Origin: Symsagittifera roscoffensis
Lineage: Eukaryota; Xenacoelomorpha; Acoela; Convolutidae
NCBI RefSeq assembly: GCF_963678635.1
Contig: NC_087066.1
Location: 26,379,453 to 26,443,452, forward strand
DNA length: 64,000 nt
Direction of reading: 5' to 3'
Every line of letters starts with the position of its first letter. Position 1 is the stretch's first letter. Shown piece after piece: positions 39,301 through 51,901 of the stretch. The notes under the pieces are model-generated. The model made no database searches, was not told the origin of the DNA, and saw only the letters and a list, made by a program, of their open reading frames with translations. The position numbers and the translations under genes are program-made.

Positions 39301-40200
39301 GTGCTGAAGCACAATACTGCTTCCGAAAAACAAAAAAAAGTTAAACAGTGCTTAAAATCATCAAAAATTGGCATTTTTGAACAGCATTCTTTTCGGCGCT
39401 GTTGTACTAACGCTCAACAGTGCCGAAGTACAACATTGCCGCCAAAAAAAAAGAACTTTCAACAGTGCCGATAATCATCGAAAATTGACACTAATGAACA
39501 ACCTTTGTATCGGCACTGTAGTACTAGCCATCAAAAGCGTCGAAGTACACCATTGCCGCCGTAAAAAAGATAAGGTTAAGCAGTGCCCAAAAGTTATCAA
39601 AAGTTGTCATTGTTGAATAGCATTCTTTTCGGCACCTATGTACTAGCACTCATAAGTCCCAAAGTACAACATTGCCGCCGAAAAAAAACTATTTCCAACA
39701 GTGCCACTAATCACCAAACTTTGACACTAATGAAAAACCTTTGTTTCGGCACTGTAGTACTAGCCATCAACAGCGCCGAAAAACACCATTGCCGCCGTAA
39801 AAAAGATAAGGTTGAGCAGTGCCCAAAAATTATCAAAAGTTGTCATTGTTGAATAGCATTATTTTCGGCACCGATGTACTAGCACTCATAAGTGCCGAAG
39901 TACAACATTGCCGCCGAAAAAAAATCTATTTCCAACAGTGCCACTAGTCATCAAACTAATGAAAAACCTTTGTTTCGGCACTGTAGTAATAGCCAAGAAC
40001 AGCGCCGAAGTACAATATTGCCGCCGGAAAATAAGATAATGTTAAGCAGTGCCCGATAATCATGAAAAAATGGCATAGTTCAAAAGCATTCTTTTTGGCA
40101 CCCATGTACCAACCCTCAAAAGTGCCGAAGTACATTATTGCCGCCGGAAAAAATAATAATATTTTTAACAGTGCCCGATAATCATCAAAAAATGGCATAG
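36400..40200 (+). repeat. ~960-bp HOR, four copies
   Basis: The anchor AAACAGTGCTTGAAATCATC (TTAAAATC in the last copy) is followed each time by AAAAATTGGCATTTTTG near 36,468, 37,431, 38,391 and 39,352, so spacing is 963, 960 and 961 bp. From the second copy on, units are joined by an unusual segment, AAAATAATGTTTACAAATAATG, near 37,270, 38,230 and 39,190. The segment is a private junction of this HOR and is not in standard monomers. Copies look about 97-99% alike where I compared them. Confidence 0.85.
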
Positions 40201-40485
40201 TTCAAAGGCATTCTTTTTGGCACCCATGTACCAACCCTCAAAAGTACCGAAGTACATTTTTGCCGCCGGAAAATGAAATTATGTTAAGCAGTGCCCAAAA
40301 ATCATCAAAAGTTGGCATTTTTGAATAGCATTATTTTCGGCACTGATTTATTAACCCTCAACAGTGCCTAAGTACAATATTGCCGCCAAAAAAATAAAAG
40401 AACTTTCAACAGTGGCAATATTCATCAAAAAGTTGCACTAATGAACAACCTAAGTTTCGGTTGACCATTCTTTTTGGCACTGTTC

Positions 40486-40982
40486 CGAAAGTGTCGAAAA
40501 AATGCTATTCAGCAATGCCAATTTTTGATGATTTTGGTGCACTGCTTAACATAATTTTTTTCCGGCAATTTTGTACTTTGGCACTGTTGATGGCTAGTAC
40601 TACAGTGCCGAAGCAAAGGTTGTTCATTAGTGCCAATTTTTGATGATAATCGGCTCTGTTGAAAAATCATTTTTTTCGGCGGCAATGTTGTCCTTCGGCA
40701 CTGTTGAGGGTTAGTAAATCAGCGCCGATGAGGGTTAAAACATCAGTGCCGAAAAGAATGCTATTCAAAAATGCCAACTTTTGATCATTTTTTTATTTCT
40801 AGCGGCAATATTGTACTTCGGTGCTGTTGATGGCTAGTACTACAGTGCCGAAACAAAATTTGTTCATTTGTGCCAGTTCTTGATGATTATTGGCACTGTT
40901 GAAGTTTGTTTTATTTTTCGGCGGCATTGTTGTACTTCGGCACTGTTGAGGTGTATTACAACAGTGCCGAAAAAAAAATCCG
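40486..40982 (-). repeat. Inverted monomer block 5
   Basis: Left junction GTTCCGAAAGTGTCG, right end AAATCCGATGTAATAACCC. It lacks the TTCAGCAACGCCACC segment present near the right end of most blocks, so the right edge was trimmed. The copy at 54,243 keeps that segment. Confidence 0.85.
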
Positions 40983-41377
40983 ATGTAATAACCCTCAACA
41001 GTGCCGAAGTACAACATTGCCGCCAAAAAAAAACATTCAACATTGCCGCCGAATTTTCAACAGAGCCAATTATCATCAAAAATTGGCACTAATGAACAAC
41101 CTTTGTTTCGGCACTGTAGTACTAGCCATCAACAAAGCCGAAGTATAAAATTGCCGATGTAAAAGAAGATAATGTTAAGCAGTGCCCAAAAATAATCAAA
41201 AGTTGTCATTGTTGAATAGCATTCTTTCCGGCACCGATGTAATAACGCTCAAAAATGCTGAAGTTCAAAATTGCCGCCGAAGAAAAAAAAAGAATTTTCA
41301 ACTGTGCCAATAACCATCAAAAATTTGCTCTAATGAACAACCTTCGTTTCCGCACTGTAGTACTAGCCATCAAAAGC

Positions 41378-41782
41378 AAAAGTTGTTCATTAGTGCCAAT
41401 TTTTGATCATATTCGGTTCTGTTGAAATTTTTTTTTTTCGGCGGCAATGTTGTTCTTCGGCACTGTTGAGGGTTAGTAAATCAGCGTCGATGAGGGTTAG
41501 GACATCACTGCCGAAAAGAATGCTATTCAAAAATGCCAATTTTTGATGATATTTTGGCACTGCTTAATATTTTTTTGTTTCCAGCGGCAATGTTGTACTT
41601 CGGTGCTGTTGCCGGCTAGTACTACAATGCCGAAACAAAAGTTGTTCATTTGTGCCAGTTGTTGATGATTATTGGCACTGTTGAAATTTCTTTTATTTTT
41701 CGGCGGCATTGTTGGACTTCGGCACTGTTGAGGTGTAGTACAACAGTGCCGAAAAAGATTCCTTTCATTTACGCCACCGTTC
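41378..41782 (-). repeat. Inverted monomer block 6
   Basis: The left junction is of a different kind: CATCAAAAGCAAAAGTTGTTC, where a forward monomer meets an inverted one with no palindromic arm. The right end is ACGCCACCGTTCGATGTAC. This seems to be a second, independent inversion boundary. Confidence 0.83.
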
Positions 41783-44461
41783 GATGTACTAACCCTCAAC
41801 AGTGCCGATGTCCAACATTGCCGCCGAAAAAAAAACGAATTTTCAACAGAGCCAATTATCATCAAAAATTGGCACAAATGACACTGTAGTACTAGCCATC
41901 AACAGTGCCGAAGTACAACATTGCGGCCGAAAATGAAAGAAAAGCATCAAACTTTGGCACTGTTGAACAGCTTTTTTCGGCATTATTATACCCGTCAACA
42001 GTGTTGAAAAACCAAGTCGCCGCCGAAAAACAAAATAATGATAAACATTGCCTGAAATCATGAAAAGTTGGCTTAGTTGAACAGCATTTTTTTCGGCACT
42101 GTTGTACTACCCCTCAACAGTGCCTAAATACAACATTGCCGCCGAGAAAAAAAGAATGTCCGACACTGACAAAAATGATCAAAATTTGGCACTAATGAAC
42201 AAACTTTGTTTCGGCACTGCAGCTCTAGCCATCAACATTGTCGCCGGAAAGAAGATAATACAAAGCAGTGCCCCAAAATCATCAGAAGTTGGAATTGTTG
42301 AATAGCATTCTTTTCGGCACCAATGTACCAACCCTGATAAGTGCCGAAGTACAACATTGCCGCCGAAAAAATTTTTTTTTTCATCATTGCCAATAAACAT
42401 CAAAAATTGGCTCTAATGAACAACCACTGTTTCGGCAAAATAACAATAGCCATCAAAAGCGCCGAAGTACAACATTGCCGCCGGAAAACAAAAAAAAGCT
42501 CAGCAGTGCCGAAAAGCATCAAACCTTGGCATTGTTGAACAGCTTTTTTGGCAGTATTGTACCCCTCAACAGGGCTGAATTAAAATACCGCCTCTAAAAA
42601 AAAGAAAGTTAAACAGTGCCGGAAATCATCAAAAATGGCACTGTTGAACAGCATTCTTTTCGGTACTGTTGAACTACCCCTCAAAGGTAACGAAGTATAA
42701 CATAGCCGCTGAAAAAAAAACAGCGTTTGTTTCGGCAATTATCTACTAGCCATCAACAGCGCCGAGTACAACCTTGACGCCGAGAACAAAAAAATGTTGA
42801 ACAGTGCCAAAAAGGCCAAAAGTTGTCACTGTTGATAAGCATTCTTTTTGGCACTGTCGTACAACACCGCAACAGTGCCGAAGTACGACATTGCCGCCGA
42901 AAAAGAAAAAAAATTTCAACAGTGCCTTTATTCATTAAAAAATGGTACAAATAAAAAACTTTGGTTTCAGCACTGTAGTACTAGCCATCAACAGCGCCGA
43001 AGTACAACATTGCCGCCGGAAAATAAGATAAAACTAAGCAGTGCCAATAATCATCAAAAGTGCCGAAGTACAACATTGCCGCCGGAATAAAAAATGTTAA
43101 TAAGTGCCCAAAAATCATCAAAAATTGGCATTGTTGAGTAGCATTGTTTTCGCCCCTGATTTACAAGCCCTCAACAGTGCCGAAATACAAGGTTGCCGCC
43201 AAAATTAAAATGAATTTTCAACAGTGCCAATTATCATCAAAAATTGGCACTAATGAACAACCTTTGTTTCGGCACTGTAGTACTAGCCATCAACAGCGCC
43301 GAAGTAAACATTGCCGCCGGAAAATAAGATAATGTTAAGCAAAGACCGATAATCATCAAAAAATGGCATTGTTCAATAGCATTTTTTTCGGCACCGATGT
43401 ACCAATCCTCAAAAATGCCGAAGTACAACATTGCCGCTGAAATTGAGAAAATGTAAAGCAGTGACTAAAAATCATCAAAAGTTGGCATTGTTGAATAATA
43501 TTCTTTTCGGCACTGATGTACTAACCTTCATCGGCACTGATGTACTAGCCCTCAATAGTGCGGAATTACAACATTGCCCCCAAAAAATAAATGAATTTTC
43601 AACAGAGCCAATAATCATCAAAAATTGGCACTAATGAACAACCTTTGTTTCCCCACTGTAGTACTAGCCATCAACAGCGCCGAAGTGCAAAATTGCCGTG
43701 GGAAAATAAGATAATGTTAAGCAGTGCCCAATAATCACCAAAAAATGGCATTGTTCAAAAGCATTCTTTCGGCACCGATGTACCAACCCTCAAAAGTGCC
43801 GAAGTACAACATTGCCGCCGGAAAATAAAAAAAAGTAAAGCAGTGCCCAAAAATCATCAAAAGTTGGCATTGTTGAATAGCATTATTTTCGGTACTGATG
43901 TACTAGCCCTCAACAGTGCCGAAGTACAACATTGTCGCCGAAAATTAAAAGAATTTTCAACAGTGCCAATAATTATGAAAATTTGGCACTACTGAACAGT
44001 TTTAATTCGGAACGGTGGTACTAGCCATCAGCAGCGCCGAAGTACAGCATTGCCGCCGGAAAAAAATAGACAAGGTTAAGCAGTGTCCAATAATCATCAA
44101 AAAATGGCATTATTGAATACCATTAATTTCGGCACTGATATACTAACCCTCAACAGTACCGAAGTACAACATTGCCGCCGAAAATTAAAAGAATTTTCAA
44201 CAGTGCCAATAATTATCAAAATTTGGCACTAATGAACAACCATTAAATCGGCACGGTAGTACCAGCCATCAACAGCGCCGAAGTACAACATTGCTGCCGG
44301 AAAGTTAAATAAAAGCTCAACAGTGCTGAAAAGCATCAAATCTTGGCACTTTTGAACATTTTTTTTCGGCAATACTAATCCCCTCAACAGTGCTGAAGAA
44401 CCAAATCGCCGCCGAAAAATAAAAGAATAAAAAACAGTGCCTGTATTGCCCCTCAACAAAG

Positions 44462-44487
44462 CCTAATTACCCCGCCTAATTGCCCCG
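44462..44487 (+). repeat. 13-bp direct repeat CCTAATTACCCCG
   Basis: CCTAATTACCCCG (44,462-44,474) is followed at once by CCTAATTGCCCCG (44,475-44,487), a tandem pair with one mismatch. The pair is C-rich and unlike any monomer linker. It is kept in the second super-repeat at 57,791-57,816. Confidence 0.8.
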
Positions 44488-44490
44488 CCG

Positions 44491-46170
44491 AGAAAAAAAA
44501 GAAAGTTCAACAGTGCCCATAATTATCAAAATTTGGCACTGATGAACAACCTTTGTTTCGGCAGTGTAGTTTTGGCCATCAACAGCGCCGAAGTACAACA
44601 TTGGAGCCAGAAAAAAGATAAAATAAAGCAGTGCCCAAAAATTATCAAATGTTGGCTTTGTTGAAAAGCATTCTTTTCGGCACCAACGTACAAACCTCAA
44701 AAAATCCGAAGTACAACATAGCCGCTGATAAAACAAGAAATTCCAACAGTGCCAATAATCAGCAAAATCCGCCGAGAAAAAAAAGAAAGTTCAACAGTGC
44801 CCATAATTATCAAAATTTGGCACTGATGAACAACCTTTGTTTCGGCAGTGTAGTTTTGGCCATCAACAGCGCCGAAGTACAACATTGGAGCCAGAAAAAA
44901 GATTAAAAAAGCAGTGCCCAAAAATTATCAAATGTTGGCTTTGTTGAAAAGCATTCTTTTCGGCACCAACTTACAAACCTCAAAAAATCCGAAGTACAAC
45001 ATAGCCGCTGAAAAAACAAGAAACTCCAACAGTGCCAATAATCAGCTTTTTTTTCTGGCTCTGATGAAGAACCTTTGTTTCGGCAATGAAGTACACGCCA
45101 TTAAAAGCGCCAAAGTACAACATTGCCGCCGGAAAATAAAAAGTTCAACAGTGGCTAAAGGCACCAAAATTTGGCACTGTTAAACAGCTTTTTTGGCACT
45201 ATTGTACCCCTCAATAGTGCTGAAGCCCAATACCACCTCCGAAAACTAGCAGATTGTTAAACAGTGCCGCAAATCATCAAAAATTGGCACTGTTGAACAG
45301 CATCCTTTTCGGCACTGTTGTACTACTCCTCAACGGTGCCGAAGTACAAGATTGCCTCCGGAAAAAAAATGTTAAGCAGTCCCAAAAATCAACAAAAGTT
45401 GGCATTGTTAAATAACATTCTTTTCGGCACCGATGTACTAACGCTCAAAAGTGCTGAAGTACAACATAGCCGCTGAAAAAAACAAGAAATTCCAACAGTG
45501 CCAATAATCAGCAAAATCCGCCGAGAAAAAAAAGAAAGTTCAACAGTGCCCATAATTATCAAAATTTGGCACTGATGAACAACCTTTGTTTCGGCAGTGT
45601 AGTTTTGGCCATCAACAGCGCCGAAGTACAACATTGGAGCCAGAAAAAAGATAAAACAAAGCAGTGCCCAAAAATTATCAAATGTTGGCTTTGTTGAAAA
45701 GCATTCTTTTCGGCACCAACGTACAAACCTCAAAAAATCCGAAGTACAACATAGCCGCTGAAAAAACAAGAAATTCCAACAGTGCCAATAATCAGCTTTT
45801 TTTTCTGGCTCTGATGAACAACCTTTGTTTCGGCAATGAAGTACACGCCATTAAAAGCGCCAAAGTACAACATTGCCGCCGGAAAATAAAAAGTTCAACA
45901 GTGGCGAAAGGCACCAAAATTTGGCACTGTTAAACAGCTTTTTTGGCACTATTGTACCCCTCAATAGTGCTGAAGCCCAATACCACCTCCGAAAACTAGC
46001 CGATTGTTAAACAGTGCCGCAAATCATCAAAAATTGGCACTGTTGAACAGCATCCTTTTCGGCACTGTTGTACTACCCCTCAACGGTGCCGAAGTACAAG
46101 ATTGCCTCCGGAAAAAAAATGTTAAGCAGTGCCCAAAAATCAACAAAAATTGGCATTGTTAAATAACATT
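44491..46170 (+). repeat. 284-bp and ~749-bp units
   Basis: The anchor AGAAAAAAAAGAAAGTTCAAC occurs at 44,491, 44,775 and 45,524, giving 284 bp and then 749 bp. These units carry private variants (CAGTGTAGTTTTGGCCATC, CATTGGAGCCAG, AAATCCGAAGTACAACATAGC). The 284-bp step is about 2.4 monomers, so the join is out of register. The 749-bp unit adds monomers with CAGCTTTTTTTTCTGGCTCTG. The block recurs near 57,820, 58,104 and 58,852. Confidence 0.8.
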
Positions 46171-46784
46171 CTTTTCGGCACCGATGTACTAGCACTCATA
46201 AGTGCCGAAGTACAACATTGCCGCCCAAAAAAAATTATTTCCAACAGTGCCACTAGTCATCAAACTTTGACACTAATGAAAAACCTTTGTTTCGGCACTG
46301 TAGTACTAGTCAACAGCAGTGCCGAAGTACAACAATGCCGACGGAAAATAAGAGATAATCATCAAAAATTGGCATAGTTCAAAAGCATTCTTTTTGGCAC
46401 CCATGTACCTACCCTCAAAAGTGCCAGAGTAAATTATTGCCGCCGGAAAATAAAATAATGTTAAGCAGTGCCCGATAATCATCAAAAAATGGCATAGTTC
46501 AAAAGCATTCTTTTTGGCACCCATGAACCAACCCTCAAAAGTGCCGAAGTACATTATTGCCGCCGAAAAATAAAATAATGTTAAGCAGTGCCCAAAAATC
46601 AAAAAAGTTGGCATTATTGAATAGCATTATTTTTGGCACTGATTTATTAACCCTCAACAGTGCCGAAGTACAATATTGCCGCCAAAAAAGAAAAGAACTT
46701 TCAACAGTGGCAATAGTCATCAAAAAGTAAAGTGGCACTAATGAACAACCTATATTTCGGATGACCCTTCTTTTTGGCACTTTT

Positions 46785-47165
46785 GCCAACAATGCCAACA
46801 ACTTTTGATAATTTTTCGGCACTGCAGATCATTTTATTAATTTCAGGCGGCAATGTTGTACTTCGGCGCTGTTGATGGCTACTACATCAGTGCCGAAAAA
46901 TGCTATTCAACAATGCCAACTTTTGATGATTTTCGGGCACTGCTTAACATTTTTTTTATTTCTAGCGGCAATGTTGTACTTCGTTGCTGTTGATGGCTAG
47001 TACTACAGTGCCGAAACAAAATTTGTTCATTTGTGCCAGTTCTTGATGATTATTGGCACTGTTGAAGTTTGTTTTATTTTTCGGCGGCATTGTTGTACTC
47101 CGGCACTGTTGAGGTGTAGTACAACAGTGCCGGAAAAAAAATCCGTTCAGCAACGCCACCCTTCG
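46785..47165 (-). repeat. Inverted monomer block 7
   Basis: The left junction lacks the GTTCCGAAAGTGCC palindrome and reads GGCACTTTTGCCAACAATGCC. It keeps CACTGCAGATCATTTTATTA near 46,820, linking it to block 3, and then continues like the second half of block 1. It looks like a fusion of the two block types or the fuller ancestor of block 3. Confidence 0.8.
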
Positions 47166-48866
47166 ATGTAATAACCCTCAACAGTGCCGAAGTACAACAT
47201 TGCCGCCAAAAAAAAACATTCAACATTGCCGCCGAATTTTCAACAGAGCCAATTATCATCAAAAATTGGCGCTAACGAACAACCTTTGTTTCGGCACTGT
47301 AGTTCTAGCCATCAACAAAGCCGAAGTGTAAAATTGCCGATGTAAATGAAGATAATGTTAAGCAGTGCCCAAAAATTATCAAAAGTTGTCATTGTTGAAT
47401 AGCATTCTTTCCGGCACCGATGTAATAACGCTCAAAAGTGTTGAAGTACAAAATTGCCGCCGAATAAAAAAAAGAATTTTCAACTGTGCCATTAATCATC
47501 AAAAATTGGCAATAATGAATAACCTTTGTTTCGGCACTGTAGTACCAACCACCACTAGCGCCAAGTACAACCTTGACGCCGGAAAATAAAAAAAATTAAG
47601 TAGTGCCCAAAAATCATCAAAAGTTGTCATTGTTGAGTAGCATTCTTTTCGGCACCGATGTACTAGCACTCATAAGTGCCGAAGTACAACATTGCCGCCG
47701 AAAAAAAAACTATTTCCAACAGTGCCACTAATCATCAAAAATTGGCAATAATGAATAACCTTTGTTTCGGCACTGTAGTACTAGCCATCAAAAGCGCCGA
47801 CGTACACTATTGCCGCCGTAAAAAAGATAAGGTTAAGCAGTGCCCAAAAATTATCAAAAGTTGTCATTGTTGAATAGCATTCTTTTCGGCACCGATGTAC
47901 TAGCACTCATAAGTGCCGAAGTACAACATTGCCGCCGAAAAAAAAACTATTTCCAACAGTGCCACTAATCATCAAAAATTGGCAATAATGAATAACCTTT
48001 GTTTCGGCACTGTAGTACCAACCACCACTAGCGCCAAGTACAACCTTGACGCCGGAAAATAAAAAAAATTAAGTAGTGCCCAAAAATCATCAAAAGTTGT
48101 CATTGTTGAGTAGCATCCTTTTCGGCACCGATGTACTAGCACTCATAAGTACCGAAAAACAACATTGCCGCCGAAAAAAAACTTTTTCCAACAGTGACAC
48201 TAATCATCAAATTTTGACACTAATGAAAAACCTTTGTTTCGGCACTGTAGTACTAGACATCAACAGCGCCGAAAAACACCATTGCGGCCGTAAAAAAGAT
48301 AAGGTTGAGCGGTGCCCAAAAATTATCAAAATTTGTCATTGTTGAATAGCATTCTTTTCGGCACCGAGGTACTAGCACTCATAAGTGCCGAAGTACAACA
48401 TTGCCGCCGAAAAAAATCTATTTCCAACAGTGCCACTAGTCATCAAACTTTGACACTAATGAAAAACCTTTGTTTCGGCACTGTAGTACTAGTCAACAGC
48501 AGCGCCGAAGTACAACATTACCGACGAAAAATAAGATATTGTTAAGCAGTGCCCGACAATCATCAAAAAATGGCATAGTTCAAAAGCATTCTTTGGGCAC
48601 ACATGTACCAACCCTCAAAAGTGCCGAAGTACATTATTGCCGCCGCAAAATAAAATAATGTTAAGCAGTGCCCAAAAATCATCAAAAGTTGGCATTATTG
48701 AATAGCAATATTTTCGGCACTGATTTATTAACCCTCAACAGTGCCGAAGTACAAAATTGCTGCCAAAAAATAAAAGAACTTTCAACAGTGGCAATAGTCA
48801 TCAAAAAGTAAAGTGGCACTAATGAACAACCTATATTTCGGTTGACCACTTTTTTTGGCACTGTTC

Positions 48867-49405
48867 CGAAAGTGCCGAAAAAATGTTATTCAGCAATGCC
48901 AATTTTTGATGATTTTGATGCACTGCTTAACATAATTTTTTTCCGGCAATTTCGTACTTCGGCACTGTTGATGGCTAGTACTACAGTGCCGAAGCAAAGG
49001 TTGTTCATTAGTGCCAATTTTTGATGATAATCGGCTCTGTTGAAAATTCATTTTTTTTCGGCGGCAATGTTGTCCTTCGGCATTGTTGAGGGATAGTAAA
49101 TAAGCGCCAATGAGGGTTAGAACATCAGTGCCGAAAAGAATGCTATTGAACAATGCCAACTTTTGATCATTTTCGGGCACTATTAACATTTTTTTTATTT
49201 CTAGCGGCAATGTTGTACTTCGGTGCTGTTGATGGCTAATACTACAGTGCCGAAACAAAATTTGTTCATTTGTGCCAGTTCTTGATGATTATTGGCACTG
49301 TTGAAGTTTGTTTTATTTTTCGGCGGCATTGTTCTACTTCGGCACTGTTGAGGTGTAGTACAACAGTGCCGAAAAAAAAATCCGTTCAGCAACGCCACCC
49401 TTCGT
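48867..49405 (-). repeat. Inverted monomer block 8
   Basis: Counterpart of block 4 in the second super-repeat (offset about 13,505), with the same junctions and the GTAAATAAGCGCCAATGAGG segment. Confidence 0.87.
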
Positions 49406-51139
49406 TGTAATAACCCTCAACAGTGCCGAAGTACAACATTGCAGCCGAAAAAAAAACATTCAACATTGCCGCCGAATTTTCAACAGAGCCAATTATCATC
49501 AAAAATTGGCACTAATGAACAACCTTCGTTTCGGCACTGTAGTACTAGCCATCAACAAAGCCGAAGTATAAAATTGCCGATGTAAATGAAGATAATGTTA
49601 AGCAGTGCCCAAAAATTATCAAAAGTTGTCATTGTTGAATAACATTCTTTCCGGCACCGATGTAAAAACGCTCAAAAGTGCTGAAGTACAAAATTGCCGC
49701 CGAAGAAAAAAAGAAAAAAAAAGAATTTTCAACAGTGCCAATAACCATCAAAAATTGGCTCTAATGAACAACCTTCGTTTCCGCACTGTAGTACTAGCCA
49801 TCAAAAACGCGGAAGTACAACTTTGCCGCCCGAATACAAAAAAGCTCAACAGTGCCGAAAAGCATCAAACCTTGGCCTTGTTGAACAGCTTTTTTTGGCA
49901 CTTTTGTACCCCGCAACTGTGCTGAAGCACAATACTGCTTCCGAAAAACAAAAAAAGTTAAACAGTGCTTGAAATCATCAAAAATTGGCATTTTTGAACA
50001 GCATTCTTTTCGGCGCTGTTGTACTAACGCTCAACAGTGCCGAAGTACAACATTGCCGCCAAAAAATAAAAGAACTTTCAACAGTGCCGATAATCATTGA
50101 AAGTTGGCACTAATGAACAACCTTTGTATCAGCACTGTAGTACTAGCCATCAAAAGCGCCGAAGTACACTATTGCCGCCGTAAAAAAGATAAGGTTAAGC
50201 AGTGCCCAAAAATTATCAAAAGTTGTCATTGTTGAATAGCATTCTTTTCGGCACCGATGTACTAGCACTCATAAGTGCCAAAGTACAACATTGCCGCCGA
50301 AAAAAAAACTATTTCCAACAGTGCCACTAATCACCAAACTTTGACACTAATGAAAAACCTTTGTTTCGGCACTGTAGTACTAGCCATCAACAGCGCCGAA
50401 AAACACCATTGCCGCCGTAAAAAAGATAAGGTTGAGCAGTGCCCAAAAATTATCAAAAGTTGTCATTGTTGAATAACATTCTTTCCGGCACCGATGTAAA
50501 AACGCTCAAAAGTGCTGAAGTACAAAATTGCCGCCGAAGAAAAAAAAGAAAAAAAAAGAATTTTCAACAGTGCCAATAACCATCAAAAATTGGCTCTAAT
50601 GAACAACCTTCGTTTCCGCACTGTAGTACTAGCCATCAAAAACGCGGAAGTACAACTTTGCCGCCCGAATACAAAAAAGCTCAACAGTGCCGAAAAGCAT
50701 CAAACCTTGGCCTTGTTGAACAGCTTTTTTTGGCACTTTTGTACCCCGCAACTGTGCTGAAGCACAATACTGCTTGCGAAAAACAAAAAAAAGTTAAACA
50801 GTGCTTGAAATCATCAAAAATTGGCATTTTTGAACAGCATTCTTTTCGGCGCTGTTGTACTAACGCTCAACAGTGCCGAAGTACAACATTGCCGCCAAAA
50901 AATAAAAGAACTTTCAACAGTGCCGATAATCATCGAAAGTTGGCACTAATGAACAACCTTTGTATCAGCACTGTAGTACTAGCCATCAAAAGCGCCGAAG
51001 TACACTATTGCCGCCGTAAAAAAGATAAGGTTAAGCAGTGCCCAAAAATTATCAAAAGTTGTCATTGTTGAATAGCATTCTTTTCGGCACCGATGTACTA
51101 GCACTCATAAGTGCCAAAGTACAACATTGCCGCCGAAAA

Positions 51140-51901
51140 AAAAACTATTTCCAACAGTGCCACTAATCACCAAACTTTGACACTAATGAAAAACCTTTGT
51201 TTCGGCACTGTAGTACTAGCCATCAACAGCGCCGAAAAACACCATTGCCGCCGTAAAAAAGATAAGGTTGAGCAGTGCCCAAAAATTATCAAAAGTTGTC
51301 ATTGTTGAATAGCATTCTTTTTTTTTGGGCACCGATATACTAGCACTCATAAGTGCGGAAGTACAACATTGCCGCCGAAAAAAAATCTATTTCCAACAGT
51401 GCCACTAGTCATCAAACTAATGAAAAACCTTTGTTTCGGCACTGTAGTAATAGCCAAGAACAGCGCCGAAGTACAACATTGCCGCCGGAAAATAAGATAA
51501 TGTTAAGCAGTGCCCGATAAAAAAACTATTTCCAACAGTGCCACTAATCACCAAACTTTGACACTAATGAAAAACCTTTGTTTCGGCACTGTAGTACTAG
51601 CCATCAACAGCGCCGAAAAACACCATTGCCGCCGTAAAAAAGATAAGGTTGAGCAGTGCCCAAAAATTATCAAAAGTTATCATTGTTGAATAGCATTCTT
51701 TTTTTTTGGGCACCGATATACTAGCACTCATAAGTGCGGAAGTACAACATTGCCGCCGAAAAAAAATCTATTTCCAACAGTGCCACTAGTCATCAAACTA
51801 ATGAAAAACCTTTGTTTCGGCACTGTAGTAATAGCCAAGAACAGCGCCGAAGTACAACATTGCCGCCGGAAAATAAGATAATGTTAAGCAGTGCCCGATA
51901 A
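51140..51901 (+). repeat. Very recent 381-bp duplication
   Basis: About 51,140-51,520 and 51,521-51,901 match with only one difference that I could find (AAAGTTGTCATTG versus AAAGTTATCATTG). Both carry the unusual long T-run in CATTCTTTTTTTTTGGGCACC and the variant AAGTGCGGAAG. At 381 bp the unit is about 3.2 monomers. The join at 51,515-51,525 (CCCGATAAAAAAACTATT) fuses two different monomer phases at an A-rich microhomology. Confidence 0.88.

Larger units (their letters stand above)
40201..44460 (+). repeat. Diverged monomer mixture in super-repeat
   Basis: Monomers here differ more from one another than to the left, with variants such as CACTGCAGCTCTAGCC (42,217), CGCCCCTGATTTACAAGCC (43,152) and CAGCGTTTGTTTCGG (42,720). 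No short-period HOR is evident. Two inverted blocks lie at 40,486-40,982 and 41,378-41,782. The whole stretch recurs at about 53,950-57,790. Confidence 0.75.
32653..46191 (+). repeat. 13.5-kb super-repeat, first copy
   Basis: The order of rare variants here is repeated in the next 13.3 kb at an offset that drifts from about 13,505 to 13,758 and ends near 13,328, because of local indels. Examples are the CCTAATTACCCCG pair (44,462 and 57,791), CCGACACTGACAAAAATG (42,150) versus CCGACAGTGACAAAAATG (55,816), and GTTCCGAAAGTGTCG (40,481 and 54,239). Stretches I aligned by eye differ at roughly 2-3% of bases. It contains the second half of the 5.06-kb unit, the 960-bp HOR, four inverted blocks and the 749-bp HOR. 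Confidence 0.87.

Noticed and set aside
46166-46191. Assembly artefact at the super-repeat junction
   Set aside because: Not excluded, but the two copies differ by several percent and by private indels and duplications, which a collapsed or duplicated contig would not show. Kept as a real duplication pending long reads.
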